Shown here one piece after another: positions 7,628 through 16,437 of a stretch of DNA of 51,530 bases. Under the pieces are notes generated by a model. It ran no database searches and had not been told where the DNA came from. It saw nothing but the letters and a program-made list of their open reading frames with translations. This stretch comes from Fidelibacterota bacterium (lineage in GTDB: Bacteria; Fidelibacterota; Marinisomatia; Marinisomatales; TCS55). The DNA is taken from NCBI GenBank assembly GCA_018674655.1, contig JABGZQ010000043.1:1-51530 (forward strand), written 5' to 3'. How positions within the stretch are numbered: position 1 is the stretch's first letter; each line of letters opens with the position of its first letter. The translations under genes were made by a program, and so were the position numbers.

Positions 7628-8775
7628 GATTCATCCAGCCAAGAAAGGGGATAGTTCGGGTCGTCAATTATCGATGCCGCTTTAGTCATTTTCAGGGGTT
7701 TAAATGTATCCACCATAACAGCGATTTCGTCTGCTTCTTTTGCACCCAAAGACAATTCAATTTTTCCCGGTTGAGGTCCGTGGGGCAGTCCCATGGGATG
7801 ATAGGTAATGGATCCATGTTCAACGCCTTTGCGGCTCATGAAATCACCGGCCACATAATAGAGAATTTCATCTGAATCTACATTGCTGTGGGCATAGGGC
7901 GCCGGCACTGCTTCCGGATGATAATCAAACAGGCGGGATACAAAATTGCATATGACCAACTCTGGCGCTTGGAATACCTGGTGAACGGGCGGCGGCTGAT
8001 GGATCTTGCCTGTAATGGGCATAAAATCATTCACATTAATAATCCATGGGAAATAATAGCCGTCCCAGCCAACCAAATCAAAGGGATGATGTCTATATTC
8101 GTAAGATTGAAGCCCTTGGGCTAACCGTACTTTTACCTCAATGGAACCTTCGGAATGAGATGTTTCAAATTCAGGTGTACGAATATCCCGTTCGCTATAG
8201 GGAGCATGCTCTAATAATTGACCCATTGTATTTCGATATCGATTGGGTGTTTCAATGGGGCCGTCTGTTTCGACGATGAATAATTCCAGTGGCTCATCCA
8301 CATCCAATTGCCAGATTACGCCCCGGGGAATGATGGCATAATCACCGACCCCCAATGCGAACGAACCGAAATTGGTTTTTAATGATCCTTTCCCCCCATG
8401 GACAAATAAGCATTCATCATAGTTTCCGTTTCGATACAGATAATCCATAGAATTGGTCGCGTTAGCTTTGGAAAGAATCACATCCGAATTAAAAAATAAT
8501 GGGATTCGGGATGAGATCCCATCTCCGATGGCATCGAGTTTTCGGGTTTGGATATGGTGGTGGCGGTGTTCCTGATTCCATGGCTCCATTTTGACAGGGT
8601 CAATTTTTCCGACCTTTTTTACTGCAGTGGGCGGATGGACGTGATATACATTGGAATAAATATGGCTGAATCCTTCCCGGCTAATGAGTTCTTCCCAATA
8701 TAGATTTTCCTCATCATCTCGGAATTGGATGTGCCTTTTATTTGGGAGGTGTCCCCTTGATTGGTAAAATGGCAT
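7624..8775 (-). CDS. hmgA: Homogentisate 1,2-dioxygenase
   Basis: A 383-residue cupin-fold ring-cleavage enzyme that converts homogentisate plus oxygen to maleylacetoacetate, using non-haem Fe(II). The N-terminal MPFYQSRGHLPNKRHIQFR is characteristic of the short bacterial form. Putative iron ligands are H296 (YAHSNVDSDE), E303 and H332 (GLPHGPQPG), matching the His-Glu-His set of the human enzyme with a one-residue insertion between the first two. It sits between the fumarylacetoacetase-family gene and the flavin reductase-like gene of the same operon. The function assignment is strong because HPPD and FAH genes are adjacent. Confidence 0.93.
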   Translation of the reverse strand: MPFYQSRGHLPNKRHIQFRDDEENLYWEELISREGFSHIYSNVYHVHPPTAVKKVGKIDPVKMEPWNQEHRHHHIQTRKLDAIGDGISSRIPLFFNSDVILSKANATNSMDYLYRNGNYDECLFVHGGKGSLKTNFGSFALGVGDYAIIPRGVIWQLDVDEPLELFIVETDGPIETPNRYRNTMGQLLEHAPYSERDIRTPEFETSHSEGSIEVKVRLAQGLQSYEYRHHPFDLVGWDGYYFPWIINVNDFMPITGKIHQPPPVHQVFQAPELVICNFVSRLFDYHPEAVPAPYAHSNVDSDEILYYVAGDFMSRKGVEHGSITYHPMGLPHGPQPGKIELSLGAKEADEIAVMVDTFKPLKMTKAASIIDDPNYPLSWLDES

Positions 8776-8796
8776 TATTAATCCTTCATTAAGGAT

Positions 8797-8824
8797 GTAG
8801 AAACACGGTATGCCGTGTCTCTAC
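8797..8824. repeat. Perfect-arm palindrome between fah and hmgA
   Basis: GTAGA (8797-8801) and ACACGG (8803-8808) pair with CCGTGT (8813-8818) and TCTAC (8820-8824) around a TATG loop, with one unpaired base on each side. The element includes the stop codon of the upstream FAH gene and lies in the 45-base gap before hmgA. Palindromes of the form GTAGAGACA...TGTCTCTAC are known as dispersed intergenic repeats in other bacteria. In the transcript it would form a stable intercistronic hairpin. Confidence 0.6.
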
Positions 8825-9786
8825 ACGATTTTATTTTCTAAAATACCCAGTCGTTCCACTGCTAATGTAACCACATCTCCTTTTTGAATCCAACCACCGG
8901 TATTTTCCGGGCGGAGTTCCAAAATACAGCCAGTACCCACCGTTCCGGAACCGATATATTCTCCGGGCACCAGTTTTGTATTCATACTTGCCCGTTCAAT
9001 CATTTCACCAAATGAATGATAAAGGTCGTTGGTATTTCCATTTGAAATTTTCTTACCGTTCACATGACATGTCATACGTAAGTGAAGTTTACCATCGTCT
9101 TTCCAGGCATCTTCCAGTTCATCTGGTGTAACCATATAAGGGCCGAAACTGGACGCAAAATCTTTTCCTTTCGCCGGGCCGAGGCTCATGGGCATTTCTT
9201 CCCGCTGAATGTTGCGGGAAGACCAGTCATTCAAAATAGTATAACCGGCAATCACCTTATCCGCATCTTCAGCTTTAATGTCGGATCCACCGTTGCCGAT
9301 GATGACGGCAAATTCCAATTCGAAATCAAGTTCAGTTGTTTTGGAAGGGTAGGGAATCTCGGCACCATGCCCATAGGCGCAATTGGGGTTTGAAAAGTAG
9401 AAAATGGCTAATTTATACCAATCGGGATTCATATCCATTCCCCGAAGTTGGCGGGCGGCACGGACGTGCTGCTCAAATGCATAAAAATCCCGAAAAGCGG
9501 GTGGATCGGGAATGGGTGGTAAAATGATCAAATTTGATTCAGGTTGGGATAATGCTTCGAGGTCACCGTTAGAAACTTCAATTGCCAAGTCTTTTAAAAG
9601 GGAAAAGTTTTGATCCCAATCAGCAAGTGCTTCTTTCAAAGATCCAGGGATAGATAGAAATGTATCGTTCCCATTATTTTGGTTGACCCATTCTGCTGCA
9701 CCCGTGACATCTACAATTTGTTTTTCAACTTTGAATCCGAATCTCGGAATTGAATCATTCTGTTCTGCGTATGTTACAAATTTCAT
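8821..9786 (-). CDS. Fumarylacetoacetate hydrolase family protein
   Basis: A 321-residue FAH-superfamily enzyme. By context it cleaves fumarylacetoacetate to fumarate and acetoacetate, the last step of the homogentisate route. Metal and catalytic residues are visible in order: D100 in RDFYAFEQHV with H107, E156 and E158 in LDFELEFAV, D187 in ILNDWSSRNIQ, and a lysine in GPAKGKDF (near 205-211). The length is nearer the single-domain bacterial FAH forms than the 420-residue animal enzyme. Because the family also contains acylpyruvases and decarboxylases, the exact substrate rests on the operon. There is no recognisable maleylacetoacetate isomerase in the operon. Confidence 0.88.
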   Translation of the reverse strand: MKFVTYAEQNDSIPRFGFKVEKQIVDVTGAAEWVNQNNGNDTFLSIPGSLKEALADWDQNFSLLKDLAIEVSNGDLEALSQPESNLIILPPIPDPPAFRDFYAFEQHVRAARQLRGMDMNPDWYKLAIFYFSNPNCAYGHGAEIPYPSKTTELDFELEFAVIIGNGGSDIKAEDADKVIAGYTILNDWSSRNIQREEMPMSLGPAKGKDFASSFGPYMVTPDELEDAWKDDGKLHLRMTCHVNGKKISNGNTNDLYHSFGEMIERASMNTKLVPGEYIGSGTVGTGCILELRPENTGGWIQKGDVVTLAVERLGILENKIV

Positions 9787-9802
9787 ATTTTATTGTTACC
9801 GT

Positions 9803-10897
9803 TTAAAGGTTGCCACGAAGTTCCTGTTCCCGTTCGATGGATTCAAACAAGGCTCTGAAATTTCCTTTGCCGAAACTATTGGATCCCTTGCGCTGAATGA
9901 TTTCATAAAAAAGGGTGGGGCGGTCCTGGATGGGTTTGGTAAAAATCTGGAGCATGTAGCCATCTTCGTCGGAATCTACTAAAATACCTAATTCAGCTAG
10001 GATCTTGATATCTTCATCAAAATCACCAATCCTTTCTATGAGTGTATCGTAATAGATTTGGGGTGTGGGTAAAAACTCAACCCCCTTGGCTCTTAATTTG
10101 TTAACGGTCTCAATGATATTCCGTGATGACATGGCAATGTGTTGAACGCCGGCTCCTTCATAAAATTCCACAAATTCCTGGATCTGAGATTTTTTCAATC
10201 CATCCGCCGGTTCGTTAATGGGCATCTTGATCTTTTCATTTTCATTGGCCATAACGATGGAGCGGAGGGAGGTATAATCGGTGGAGACATCTTTGTCATC
10301 CACGGACCAGAACCGATGCCACCCAAAAATCTTTTCATAAAAATCGCAAACGGGCTGCATGGCGCCATCGGGTTGGTTGCCCACCACATGATCAATATGG
10401 ACGATGCCAACAGGATCAGTAACCATATCTACATCCATGACTTGATAGCCGGGCAAAAAGACACCCTTATAATTATTGCGCTCGACAAATGTATGGGTAG
10501 TGTCACCATAAGTTTTAATGGTGGCTACAATCGCTTCTCCTTTTTCATCTTCGATTAACTTCGGTTCACTGACACTCTCAGCCCCCCGTTCAGTGGTCTC
10601 CTTCCATGCGTTTTCTGCATGATCCACTGCAAATGAAACATCCTTTACACCATCCCCATGTTTATCAATGTGGTGGCCCATTTCTGTTCCGGGAATCAAA
10701 GGGGAACTCAATACGAATCGGACTTGGTTCTGTTTCATTACATAACTGACTTTATCACGGCTGCCCGTTTCAAGTCCTTTATAGCCTATGGGCTGAAATC
10801 CGAAACAACTGCGATAATAATGGACTGCCTGTTTGGCGTTGCTCACATAGAGTTCGCAATGGTCAAATGCATTAATTTTATAACTGTTCATCGTCAC
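9803..10897 (-). CDS. hppD: 4-hydroxyphenylpyruvate dioxygenase
   Basis: A 364-residue Fe(II) dioxygenase that makes homogentisate from 4-hydroxyphenylpyruvate. It has two vicinal-oxygen-chelate domains, with the active site in the second. Iron ligands are H170 (HIDHVVGNQ), H253 (GVQHIAMSS) and E332 (FYEIIQRKG). The C-terminal SFGKGNFRALFESIEREQ is diagnostic of HPPD and separates it from hydroxymandelate synthase. An in-frame ATG two codons downstream is an alternative start. It lies directly after the aminotransferase gene with a 1-base gap. Confidence 0.95.
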   Translation of the reverse strand: MTMNSYKINAFDHCELYVSNAKQAVHYYRSCFGFQPIGYKGLETGSRDKVSYVMKQNQVRFVLSSPLIPGTEMGHHIDKHGDGVKDVSFAVDHAENAWKETTERGAESVSEPKLIEDEKGEAIVATIKTYGDTTHTFVERNNYKGVFLPGYQVMDVDMVTDPVGIVHIDHVVGNQPDGAMQPVCDFYEKIFGWHRFWSVDDKDVSTDYTSLRSIVMANENEKIKMPINEPADGLKKSQIQEFVEFYEGAGVQHIAMSSRNIIETVNKLRAKGVEFLPTPQIYYDTLIERIGDFDEDIKILAELGILVDSDEDGYMLQIFTKPIQDRPTLFYEIIQRKGSNSFGKGNFRALFESIEREQELRGNL

Positions 10898-10898
10898 C

Positions 10899-11990
10899 TC
10901 AATTTGATAAGATAGATTTTAAAGCATCAATAAATCGCCCATTTTCATCAGCGGTTCCAATGGATATCCGGATATAATTTGGCCATCCGAATGACTCCAA
11001 ATTTCTTACAATGATGCCTTTGTTTAGCAGGGATTGCGTAACATCCGTGGCCATTTCTTTAGATGCCCATACAGTGGTAATAAAATTGGCAACAGACGGT
11101 ACAGTTTCAATCTCCAGGGATGTGAGTTGGTCTTTTAAAAATGTATACCCCACTTCATTGTTGGCTAATGTTTCATTTAAAAAATCTTCATCATCTATTG
11201 CGGCGGAACCAGCAGTGTGAGCGATAAGAGAAGGTGAGAATATTTCTTTCACTTTCATCAAGTTGCGAATGAGTTCTTCGTGTGCAAAACCATAGCCTAT
11301 CCGCAATCCTGCCAATCCGTATGCTTTTGAAAAGGTTCGAAGTGTAATTACATTATCGTAGCGATAGGTCATGGAGTCAGGAAAGTCTGCATTTGACTGG
11401 GCGAATTCATAATAAGCTTCGTCTAAAATGATAAGCACCTTTTCTGGAATGTGTGTGTAAAATTCGTCAAATTCTTCACTAGTGATGTAAGTCCCCATTG
11501 GATTATCAGGGTTAGCGATGTAAATAATCTTGGTATAATCCGTAACTTTTTCTGCCATGGCTTCCAAATCATAACGATGATTTTTCATGGGCACCCAGTG
11601 GATCTTTCGCCCGGAGGCATTGGCCAAAACGCGGAAGCCGACAAATGAGTTTGCCGCTGAAACCAATTCATCGTCGCTGAGTAAAAAGGTCCTCATAATG
11701 GTGGACATAATGCCTTCGCTGCCACTGCCTAAGATCACATTTTCTATTTTAATATTGAAACGGTTGGCCAGCTTGGTTCGCAGTTCAAAACCGGAAATAT
11801 CGGGATAGCGGTGGAGTCCTGATAATGAATTCGCCATGGCTTCGATTGCTTTTGGTGAGGGGCCCAAAGAATTTTCATTGGATGCTAATTTGTCCACATG
11901 ATCCAGTCCTAATTCCCGCTGAACTTTTTCAATGGGTTTCCCGGGGACATAATTGGCTAGATTCTTTATATAGGATGGAACGAGAGCCAT
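10899..11990 (-). CDS. Aromatic/histidinol-phosphate-type aminotransferase (class I/II)
   Basis: A 363-residue PLP aminotransferase of the HisC-like fold. Landmarks are LASNENSLGPSPKA (35-48), NPDNPMGT (160-167), the ILDEAYYEF segment with the cofactor-binding Asp (188-196), the Schiff-base lysine K222 in TFSKAYGLAGLRIGYG, and the C-terminal RISIGTADEN. Sequence alone allows HisC, but its place between an Lrp regulator and HPPD argues that it deaminates tyrosine (and perhaps phenylalanine) to feed the pathway. No histidine biosynthesis genes are nearby. Confidence 0.87.
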   Translation of the reverse strand: MALVPSYIKNLANYVPGKPIEKVQRELGLDHVDKLASNENSLGPSPKAIEAMANSLSGLHRYPDISGFELRTKLANRFNIKIENVILGSGSEGIMSTIMRTFLLSDDELVSAANSFVGFRVLANASGRKIHWVPMKNHRYDLEAMAEKVTDYTKIIYIANPDNPMGTYITSEEFDEFYTHIPEKVLIILDEAYYEFAQSNADFPDSMTYRYDNVITLRTFSKAYGLAGLRIGYGFAHEELIRNLMKVKEIFSPSLIAHTAGSAAIDDEDFLNETLANNEVGYTFLKDQLTSLEIETVPSVANFITTVWASKEMATDVTQSLLNKGIIVRNLESFGWPNYIRISIGTADENGRFIDALKSILSN

Positions 11991-11991
11991 A

Positions 11992-12450
11992 TTAGATCGG
12001 TAGCCGGGTTTGGTGTTTGAAAGTGGAAAGAACTACGGATGTTTTTAAATGCTGTACATTGGGCAGGTCCGAAAGGCCATGGAGGATTAATGTGTCATAA
12101 TGAGGGATATCTTTTGTGGCTATTTTTAAAAGGAAATCACCTTCGCCAGTAATATGATGGCATTCTAACACTTCATCCATCCCGGAGATGGATGAAAAAA
12201 AATCTTCCACGGGCGTTTCGCCATGACGGGTAAGCGTAACTTCTACAAATGTAAAGCAGTTAAAGCCAGCCAAACCCGCATGCAATAAAGTGACATAGCT
12301 ATCAATCAACCCACTGGATTCTAGTTTCTTTACCCGTTCTAATGTACTGGAAGCTGAAAGATGAACTCGTTTTGCCAATTCAGCATTGGTAATCCGGGCA
12401 TTGGATTGAAGTTCGTTCAGGATATCTTTGTCTGTATGATCTAATTGCAT
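11992..12450 (-). CDS. Lrp/AsnC family transcriptional regulator
   Basis: From the ATG at 12450 (MQLDHTDKDILNEL) the protein has 152 residues, the normal Lrp length; the longer frame upstream encodes only A/T-rich low-complexity residues. A winged helix-turn-helix (about 5-60, with ITNAELAKRVHLSASSTLER) is followed by a RAM ligand-binding domain with GEGDFLLKIATKD (near 104-116). It is the first gene of the tyrosine operon. As Lrp-type regulators usually bind an amino acid and act on adjacent genes, it probably senses tyrosine or phenylalanine and controls this operon and itself. Confidence 0.9.
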   Translation of the reverse strand: MQLDHTDKDILNELQSNARITNAELAKRVHLSASSTLERVKKLESSGLIDSYVTLLHAGLAGFNCFTFVEVTLTRHGETPVEDFFSSISGMDEVLECHHITGEGDFLLKIATKDIPHYDTLILHGLSDLPNVQHLKTSVVLSTFKHQTRLPI

Positions 12451-12595
12451 AATAATATTCGTATAATAATAAATATAACAGAAGAATATATTATAATTAA
12501 TCATAATAACAAAATATAATCCTGTAATCATATAATGAATAAGAAGATTGTTTTTTATCCTCTAATTTCTTCCTTATGAATTCCGGATATATTAT
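12451..12595. promoter_or_regulatory. Divergent A/T-rich control region between lrp and sfsA
   Basis: This 145-bp gap separates the leftward Lrp gene from the rightward sfsA gene and must hold both promoters. It is extremely A/T-rich with several short near-palindromes (for example ATAATATTCGTATAAT near 12449-12464 and GAATATATTATAATTA near 12484-12499), the kind of sequence Lrp-type proteins bind. Exact promoter boxes cannot be fixed by eye. Confidence 0.4.
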
Positions 12596-13303
12596 TTGAA
12601 AATCGAAGGACCATTGGTTTCGGGAAAATTTGTTGACCGGCCGAATCGTTTCATCGCTATGGTGGCGGTTGACGGTCAAATAGTTCGTTCTCACCTACCG
12701 GACCCGGGCCGATTGAAAGAGCTGCTTATTCCGGGCGCAGATTTGCTTGTACGTCCGGCACCAAAAGGTTCGGAGCGGAAAACTAAATATTCCACAGTGA
12801 TGGTTAGGCACGAAGGACAATTAATATCGCTGGTGTCTGCACTGCCAAACCGGTTTGTTTTGGAATCTCTTCAGGAAGGTATTTTACCCATGTTCAAGGC
12901 TTTTCGATTTGTGCGAGCGGAAATAGCCCAAGGGAACCATCGGTTTGATTTTTTGTTAGAAGACGAAAATGAGAACCCATTTTATTTGGAAGTAAAATCA
13001 GTAACATTTGTGGAAAATGGATGTGCAAAATTTCCCGATGCCGTTACGGCACGGGGTGCTCGCCATGCCAAGGCATTGTCCGATTTGGTTATGAATGGGA
13101 AGGGGGCAGGAATTTTGTTTGTCTGTCAGCGGCCCGATGCAGATCGGTTTGAACCCATGTGGGATAGGGATCCGAAATTTTCTCAGGCTCTTTATGATGC
13201 ACAAAAGGCAGGGGTTCTCGTGTGGTGTATTGCCACAAATATTTCAGAAACTGAAATGACATATAAAACAGAAATACCAGTAAATTTAGAACCACCTGAA
13301 TAG
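12596..13303 (+). CDS. sfsA: SfsA family DNA-binding/nuclease-like protein
   Basis: A 235-residue SfsA protein beginning with a TTG codon. The N-terminal part has VDRPNRFIAMV and SHLPDPGRLKELL (34-46), the OB-like hallmark of the family. The C-terminal part has RFDFLLEDENENPFYLEVKS (about 122-141, Asp then Glu-x-Lys), the PD-(D/E)XK-like core. SfsA was first named for maltose regulation in E. coli; its biochemical role remains poorly defined, with DNA binding reported. No strong Shine-Dalgarno is seen before the TTG. Confidence 0.9.
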   Translation: MKIEGPLVSGKFVDRPNRFIAMVAVDGQIVRSHLPDPGRLKELLIPGADLLVRPAPKGSERKTKYSTVMVRHEGQLISLVSALPNRFVLESLQEGILPMFKAFRFVRAEIAQGNHRFDFLLEDENENPFYLEVKSVTFVENGCAKFPDAVTARGARHAKALSDLVMNGKGAGILFVCQRPDADRFEPMWDRDPKFSQALYDAQKAGVLVWCIATNISETEMTYKTEIPVNLEPPE

Positions 13304-13316
13304 AATTTTAATTGAT

Positions 13317-14981
13317 TTGACTCGTCCAATAATTATAAAAAAATACATGACATTCATTGTACTATGGATGATTTCGTTCTTCATCTATTCCTGTGCCGCA
13401 GTGGCACCCCCTGATGGTGGGCCGAAAGATGAAACGCCACCCCAATTTATTATGGCGGATCCAAAGGCAGGTAGTCTGCACTTTAATGGGGGAAAGGTAT
13501 CCATAAAATTTTCTGAATATATTGATGAAAAATCAATCAAAAATGCCATAAAAGTCTCTCCACGGCTTGATTCCCCAGTTGAAACGATATATGCCGATGA
13601 TGAAATCATTTTGGATTTTCCAAGTGACTTATTGGAAGATCAAACTTATGTAATTACGATCAACCGAAATTTAAAGGATGAACGTAGTGTGGCATTAGGT
13701 CAGTCCATTCAGATTGCTTTTAGCACTGGAGATATCATTGATGAAAGTTCTATTTCCGGAAGGGTGTTTGGTGAAGATGGGTATGCGGTTCATTTATGGA
13801 AATTGGCGCATGGGTTTCAAGATTCAATATTTTTTACAGAACCACTGTATGTTTCAGAGGCGGATGATGATGGGTATTTCAATTTTAAGTATTTAGCTCC
13901 CGGCGATTATGTTCTACTGGGCATAGAACGCAGTGCGGCTGGCGCAAAACTTATTCCCCAAAGAATGGCCTATGGGGTCAGTGCCAAAACCATATATTCA
14001 TTGGGAAAAAACCATTCAATCGAAAAGGTTTCCCTCAGAACAAAACGGGAGACACCCTCACTAAAATTGACCCATGGTGAATGGATAGGAAAGCGTTGGG
14101 GGTGGATGTATTTTAATCAAGAATTAAGCGATATTACTTTTAACGGCTTAACCATAATTGATTCAAAAGAAACAATGCAGCTTCTTGATTTTTATCAGGA
14201 TGAACAAGATAAGAAGCGGTTTTTACTCATGGCGCCGGATACGCTGAATTCAGGGAAAGCGATATTAAATATTGAATCTGTATTATTTAAAGAAGACACA
14301 CTACTGTTTAATGGTAAAATCAATTTTAGAGTGCCAACCAAAATAGACACAACCCATGTCAAAAAGATTCAACCGGAAAGCACAGTTAAAATTCGATTAG
14401 AAAAGGATGGCGGTCCCACGATTCCAATTGTATTTGGAAAACCAATTATTGATGTATCAGATAGCGCATTTTTTATGGCTGCCGATTCGGATACGGTCAT
14501 GGTAGATGTGGATTGGATTAACCCCATAGAAATTGATTTTATCCCACCAAAAGGTTGGATAGAAAAGACCAAGTATACATTCATAATTATTGCGGATAAA
14601 TTGACACCAATTGAGGGAAAATCTCTCAAAGATTCTGTCACCTATATTCGGTTTGATTCAGAGAAAAAAATGGGATATGGTGGTTTAAGTGGCTTGGTTG
14701 ATCTAGAGGGCCCCCATCCATTGATTGAACTAATTGCATTGAAAAAAGCGCCCGAAATTTTTCATTCTACCGTAAATTCTGGTCTACAATTTCAATTTAA
14801 AAATATACCAGAAGGGCCATATCGTTTGACGATTATTTTAGACCGGGATCAGAACGGAGAATATTCTTACGGGTCCGTTCAACCTTACCAGCCCAGCGAA
14901 TGGTTTTATATGCATCCAGATACACTTGATATAAGGGCCAATTGGGATATTGACGTGGGTCTAATTCGGACAGAAAGGTAA
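13317..14981 (+). CDS. Ig-like domain lipoprotein
   Basis: A 554-residue outer-envelope lipoprotein. A basic n-region (RPIIIKK) precedes a hydrophobic core ending in the lipobox-like FIYSC (Cys at 26) and then AAVAPPDGGPKDETPPQF. That leader is typical of FCB-group proteins with a Big_5 (SbsA-like Ig) domain. Residues about 40-135 form the Ig-like domain (GGKVSIKFSEYIDEKS...YVITINRNLKDE), followed by carboxypeptidase-regulatory-like beta domains (SGRVFG near 145) and more beta-rich sequence. The TTG start at 13317 is kept because an ATG at 13347 would remove all positive charges from the signal peptide. Function unknown; possibly structural or gliding/surface related. Confidence 0.75.
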   Translation: MTRPIIIKKYMTFIVLWMISFFIYSCAAVAPPDGGPKDETPPQFIMADPKAGSLHFNGGKVSIKFSEYIDEKSIKNAIKVSPRLDSPVETIYADDEIILDFPSDLLEDQTYVITINRNLKDERSVALGQSIQIAFSTGDIIDESSISGRVFGEDGYAVHLWKLAHGFQDSIFFTEPLYVSEADDDGYFNFKYLAPGDYVLLGIERSAAGAKLIPQRMAYGVSAKTIYSLGKNHSIEKVSLRTKRETPSLKLTHGEWIGKRWGWMYFNQELSDITFNGLTIIDSKETMQLLDFYQDEQDKKRFLLMAPDTLNSGKAILNIESVLFKEDTLLFNGKINFRVPTKIDTTHVKKIQPESTVKIRLEKDGGPTIPIVFGKPIIDVSDSAFFMAADSDTVMVDVDWINPIEIDFIPPKGWIEKTKYTFIIIADKLTPIEGKSLKDSVTYIRFDSEKKMGYGGLSGLVDLEGPHPLIELIALKKAPEIFHSTVNSGLQFQFKNIPEGPYRLTIILDRDQNGEYSYGSVQPYQPSEWFYMHPDTLDIRANWDIDVGLIRTER

Positions 14982-14985
14982 GCGG

Positions 14986-16044
14986 ATGTATTGTGTCATC
15001 ATGGCCGGCGGTCGCGGTACGCGATTTTGGCCATTCAGCCGTAGAGAAAGCCCGAAACAGTTATTAAATATTGTGGGTGATACTTCTATGCTTCAAATGA
15101 CAGTTGATCGTCTTAAAAAGATGAAAAATGTCGAAGATATTTTTATTGTGACTGGAAAAGATTTAGCCCCAAAAATCCGAAAAAAGATTTCAGGCATTCG
15201 TTCAAAAAACATTATTATTGAACCCAGCGGAAAAAATACCGCACCTGCTATCGGTCTTGCAGCACTCCACATAAGAAAAATGCGTCCCGATGCAATTATG
15301 GCTGTATTTCCAGCGGACCATCTTATTGTGGGCCATCAAAAATTTGCGAAAACTGTGCGGTCAGCTATTCAGTTATCCAATAAAAATGGTTCATTGGTAA
15401 CCATTGGAATTAAGCCAACTTACCCTGCCACAGGATATGGATATATCCAATATGAAACGAAAAGTACAGAGGATCACATCAATGGTTATAAGGTAAAAAC
15501 ATTTGCAGAGAAACCGCCGGCCGAATTGGCAAAACAATTTTTAGACAGTGGCGATTTTTTGTGGAATGGTGGGATGTTTATATGGAAAGTTTCTACATTT
15601 TTTGAGAAAATCGAAAGACATATGCCGGAATTAAATGACCAATTGGGTAAGATAGAAAATCGAATTTCCAAAAAACAGGATTTTATACGACTTTGGAATA
15701 GAATAAATCCGGTGTCTATTGATTACGGTCTTATGGAGAAATCCGATGATATATATGTGGTGAAAGCTGAATTTAAGTGGAGTGATCTTGGTTCATGGGA
15801 AACTGTGTATGATGTTAGCCCCAAATCGAAAGATAAAAATGTGATTCGAGGTGAGGGCGTTATCATTGATGGCCAAAATAATTTGATACAATCTAATGGC
15901 CATTTTACAGCAATCATTGGTGCGGATAATTTGGTGGTAGTGAATACAAAAGATGCAACCCTGGTGATTCCGCGGGAAAAAGTAGAAGATGTGAAGGCGT
16001 TGGTTCAGTATCTCGAAAAGAAAAAAAGAAAAGATCTTTTATAA
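14986..16044 (+). CDS. manC: Mannose-1-phosphate guanylyltransferase
   Basis: A 352-residue nucleotidyltransferase making GDP-mannose from mannose-1-phosphate and GTP for glycan synthesis. Key motifs are MAGGRGTRFWPFSRRESPKQ (6-25, nucleotide and pyrophosphate loop), FPADHLI (near 106-112), EKPP (near 175-178) and WNGGMFIWK (near 188-196). It lacks the C-terminal phosphomannose isomerase domain of the bifunctional form. It starts 4 bases after the Ig-like lipoprotein gene. No further polysaccharide genes are in the window. Confidence 0.93.
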   Translation: MYCVIMAGGRGTRFWPFSRRESPKQLLNIVGDTSMLQMTVDRLKKMKNVEDIFIVTGKDLAPKIRKKISGIRSKNIIIEPSGKNTAPAIGLAALHIRKMRPDAIMAVFPADHLIVGHQKFAKTVRSAIQLSNKNGSLVTIGIKPTYPATGYGYIQYETKSTEDHINGYKVKTFAEKPPAELAKQFLDSGDFLWNGGMFIWKVSTFFEKIERHMPELNDQLGKIENRISKKQDFIRLWNRINPVSIDYGLMEKSDDIYVVKAEFKWSDLGSWETVYDVSPKSKDKNVIRGEGVIIDGQNNLIQSNGHFTAIIGADNLVVVNTKDATLVIPREKVEDVKALVQYLEKKKRKDLL

Positions 16045-16047
16045 TCC

Positions 16048-16317
16048 ATGGCTAAAATGAAGGCGGAAAAACTGCTGGCTCTTTTTGAAGTGTTGGCTGA
16101 GAAAATGAAAATTAATATTGTTCAGGGAAAGGGTGATTTTCATGGTGGACTATGTTCCGTGAATGATGAATCCTATATTGTACTAAATAAAATTAAACCG
16201 ATTGATCAGCGATTAAATATATTGGCGAAAGAATTTGGAAAACTGGATACACAAAATATTTTTATCCAACCGGTACTTCGTGCATATATTGAAAATGTTC
16301 AACAGGATATTTTCTAA
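16048..16317 (+). CDS. Small conserved-looking hypothetical protein
   Basis: An 89-residue soluble protein with no signal or membrane helix. The centre, GKGDFHGGLCSVNDESYIVL (28-47), is followed by a basic/amphipathic helix (PIDQRLNILAKEF) and a C-terminal VLRAYIENVQ. The pattern of a small beta sheet then helices looks like a folded domain, but I cannot name the family. It starts 3 bases after manC and precedes the EF-G paralogue by 120 bases. Confidence 0.6.
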   Translation: MAKMKAEKLLALFEVLAEKMKINIVQGKGDFHGGLCSVNDESYIVLNKIKPIDQRLNILAKEFGKLDTQNIFIQPVLRAYIENVQQDIF

Positions 16318-16437
16318 TCTATTTCTTCTAAAATATCTTGAAATTAAACCTCAGTCGTCAGTACAATTCAGGCCTCAATCCTTTGTCCGAGGTAGAGAAA
16401 CACAAAAATTTCAATAGTATATTAAAGGGTATTTAAC

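Noticed and set aside
9803-10897. Long rightward frames within the HPPD gene (such as 10139-10558)
   Set aside because: They are antisense shadows of a gene with all catalytic residues; no ribosome sites or family motifs.
10899-11990. Histidinol-phosphate aminotransferase of histidine synthesis
   Set aside because: Sequence allows it, but operon context with an Lrp regulator and HPPD, and the lack of his genes, favours an aromatic aminotransferase.
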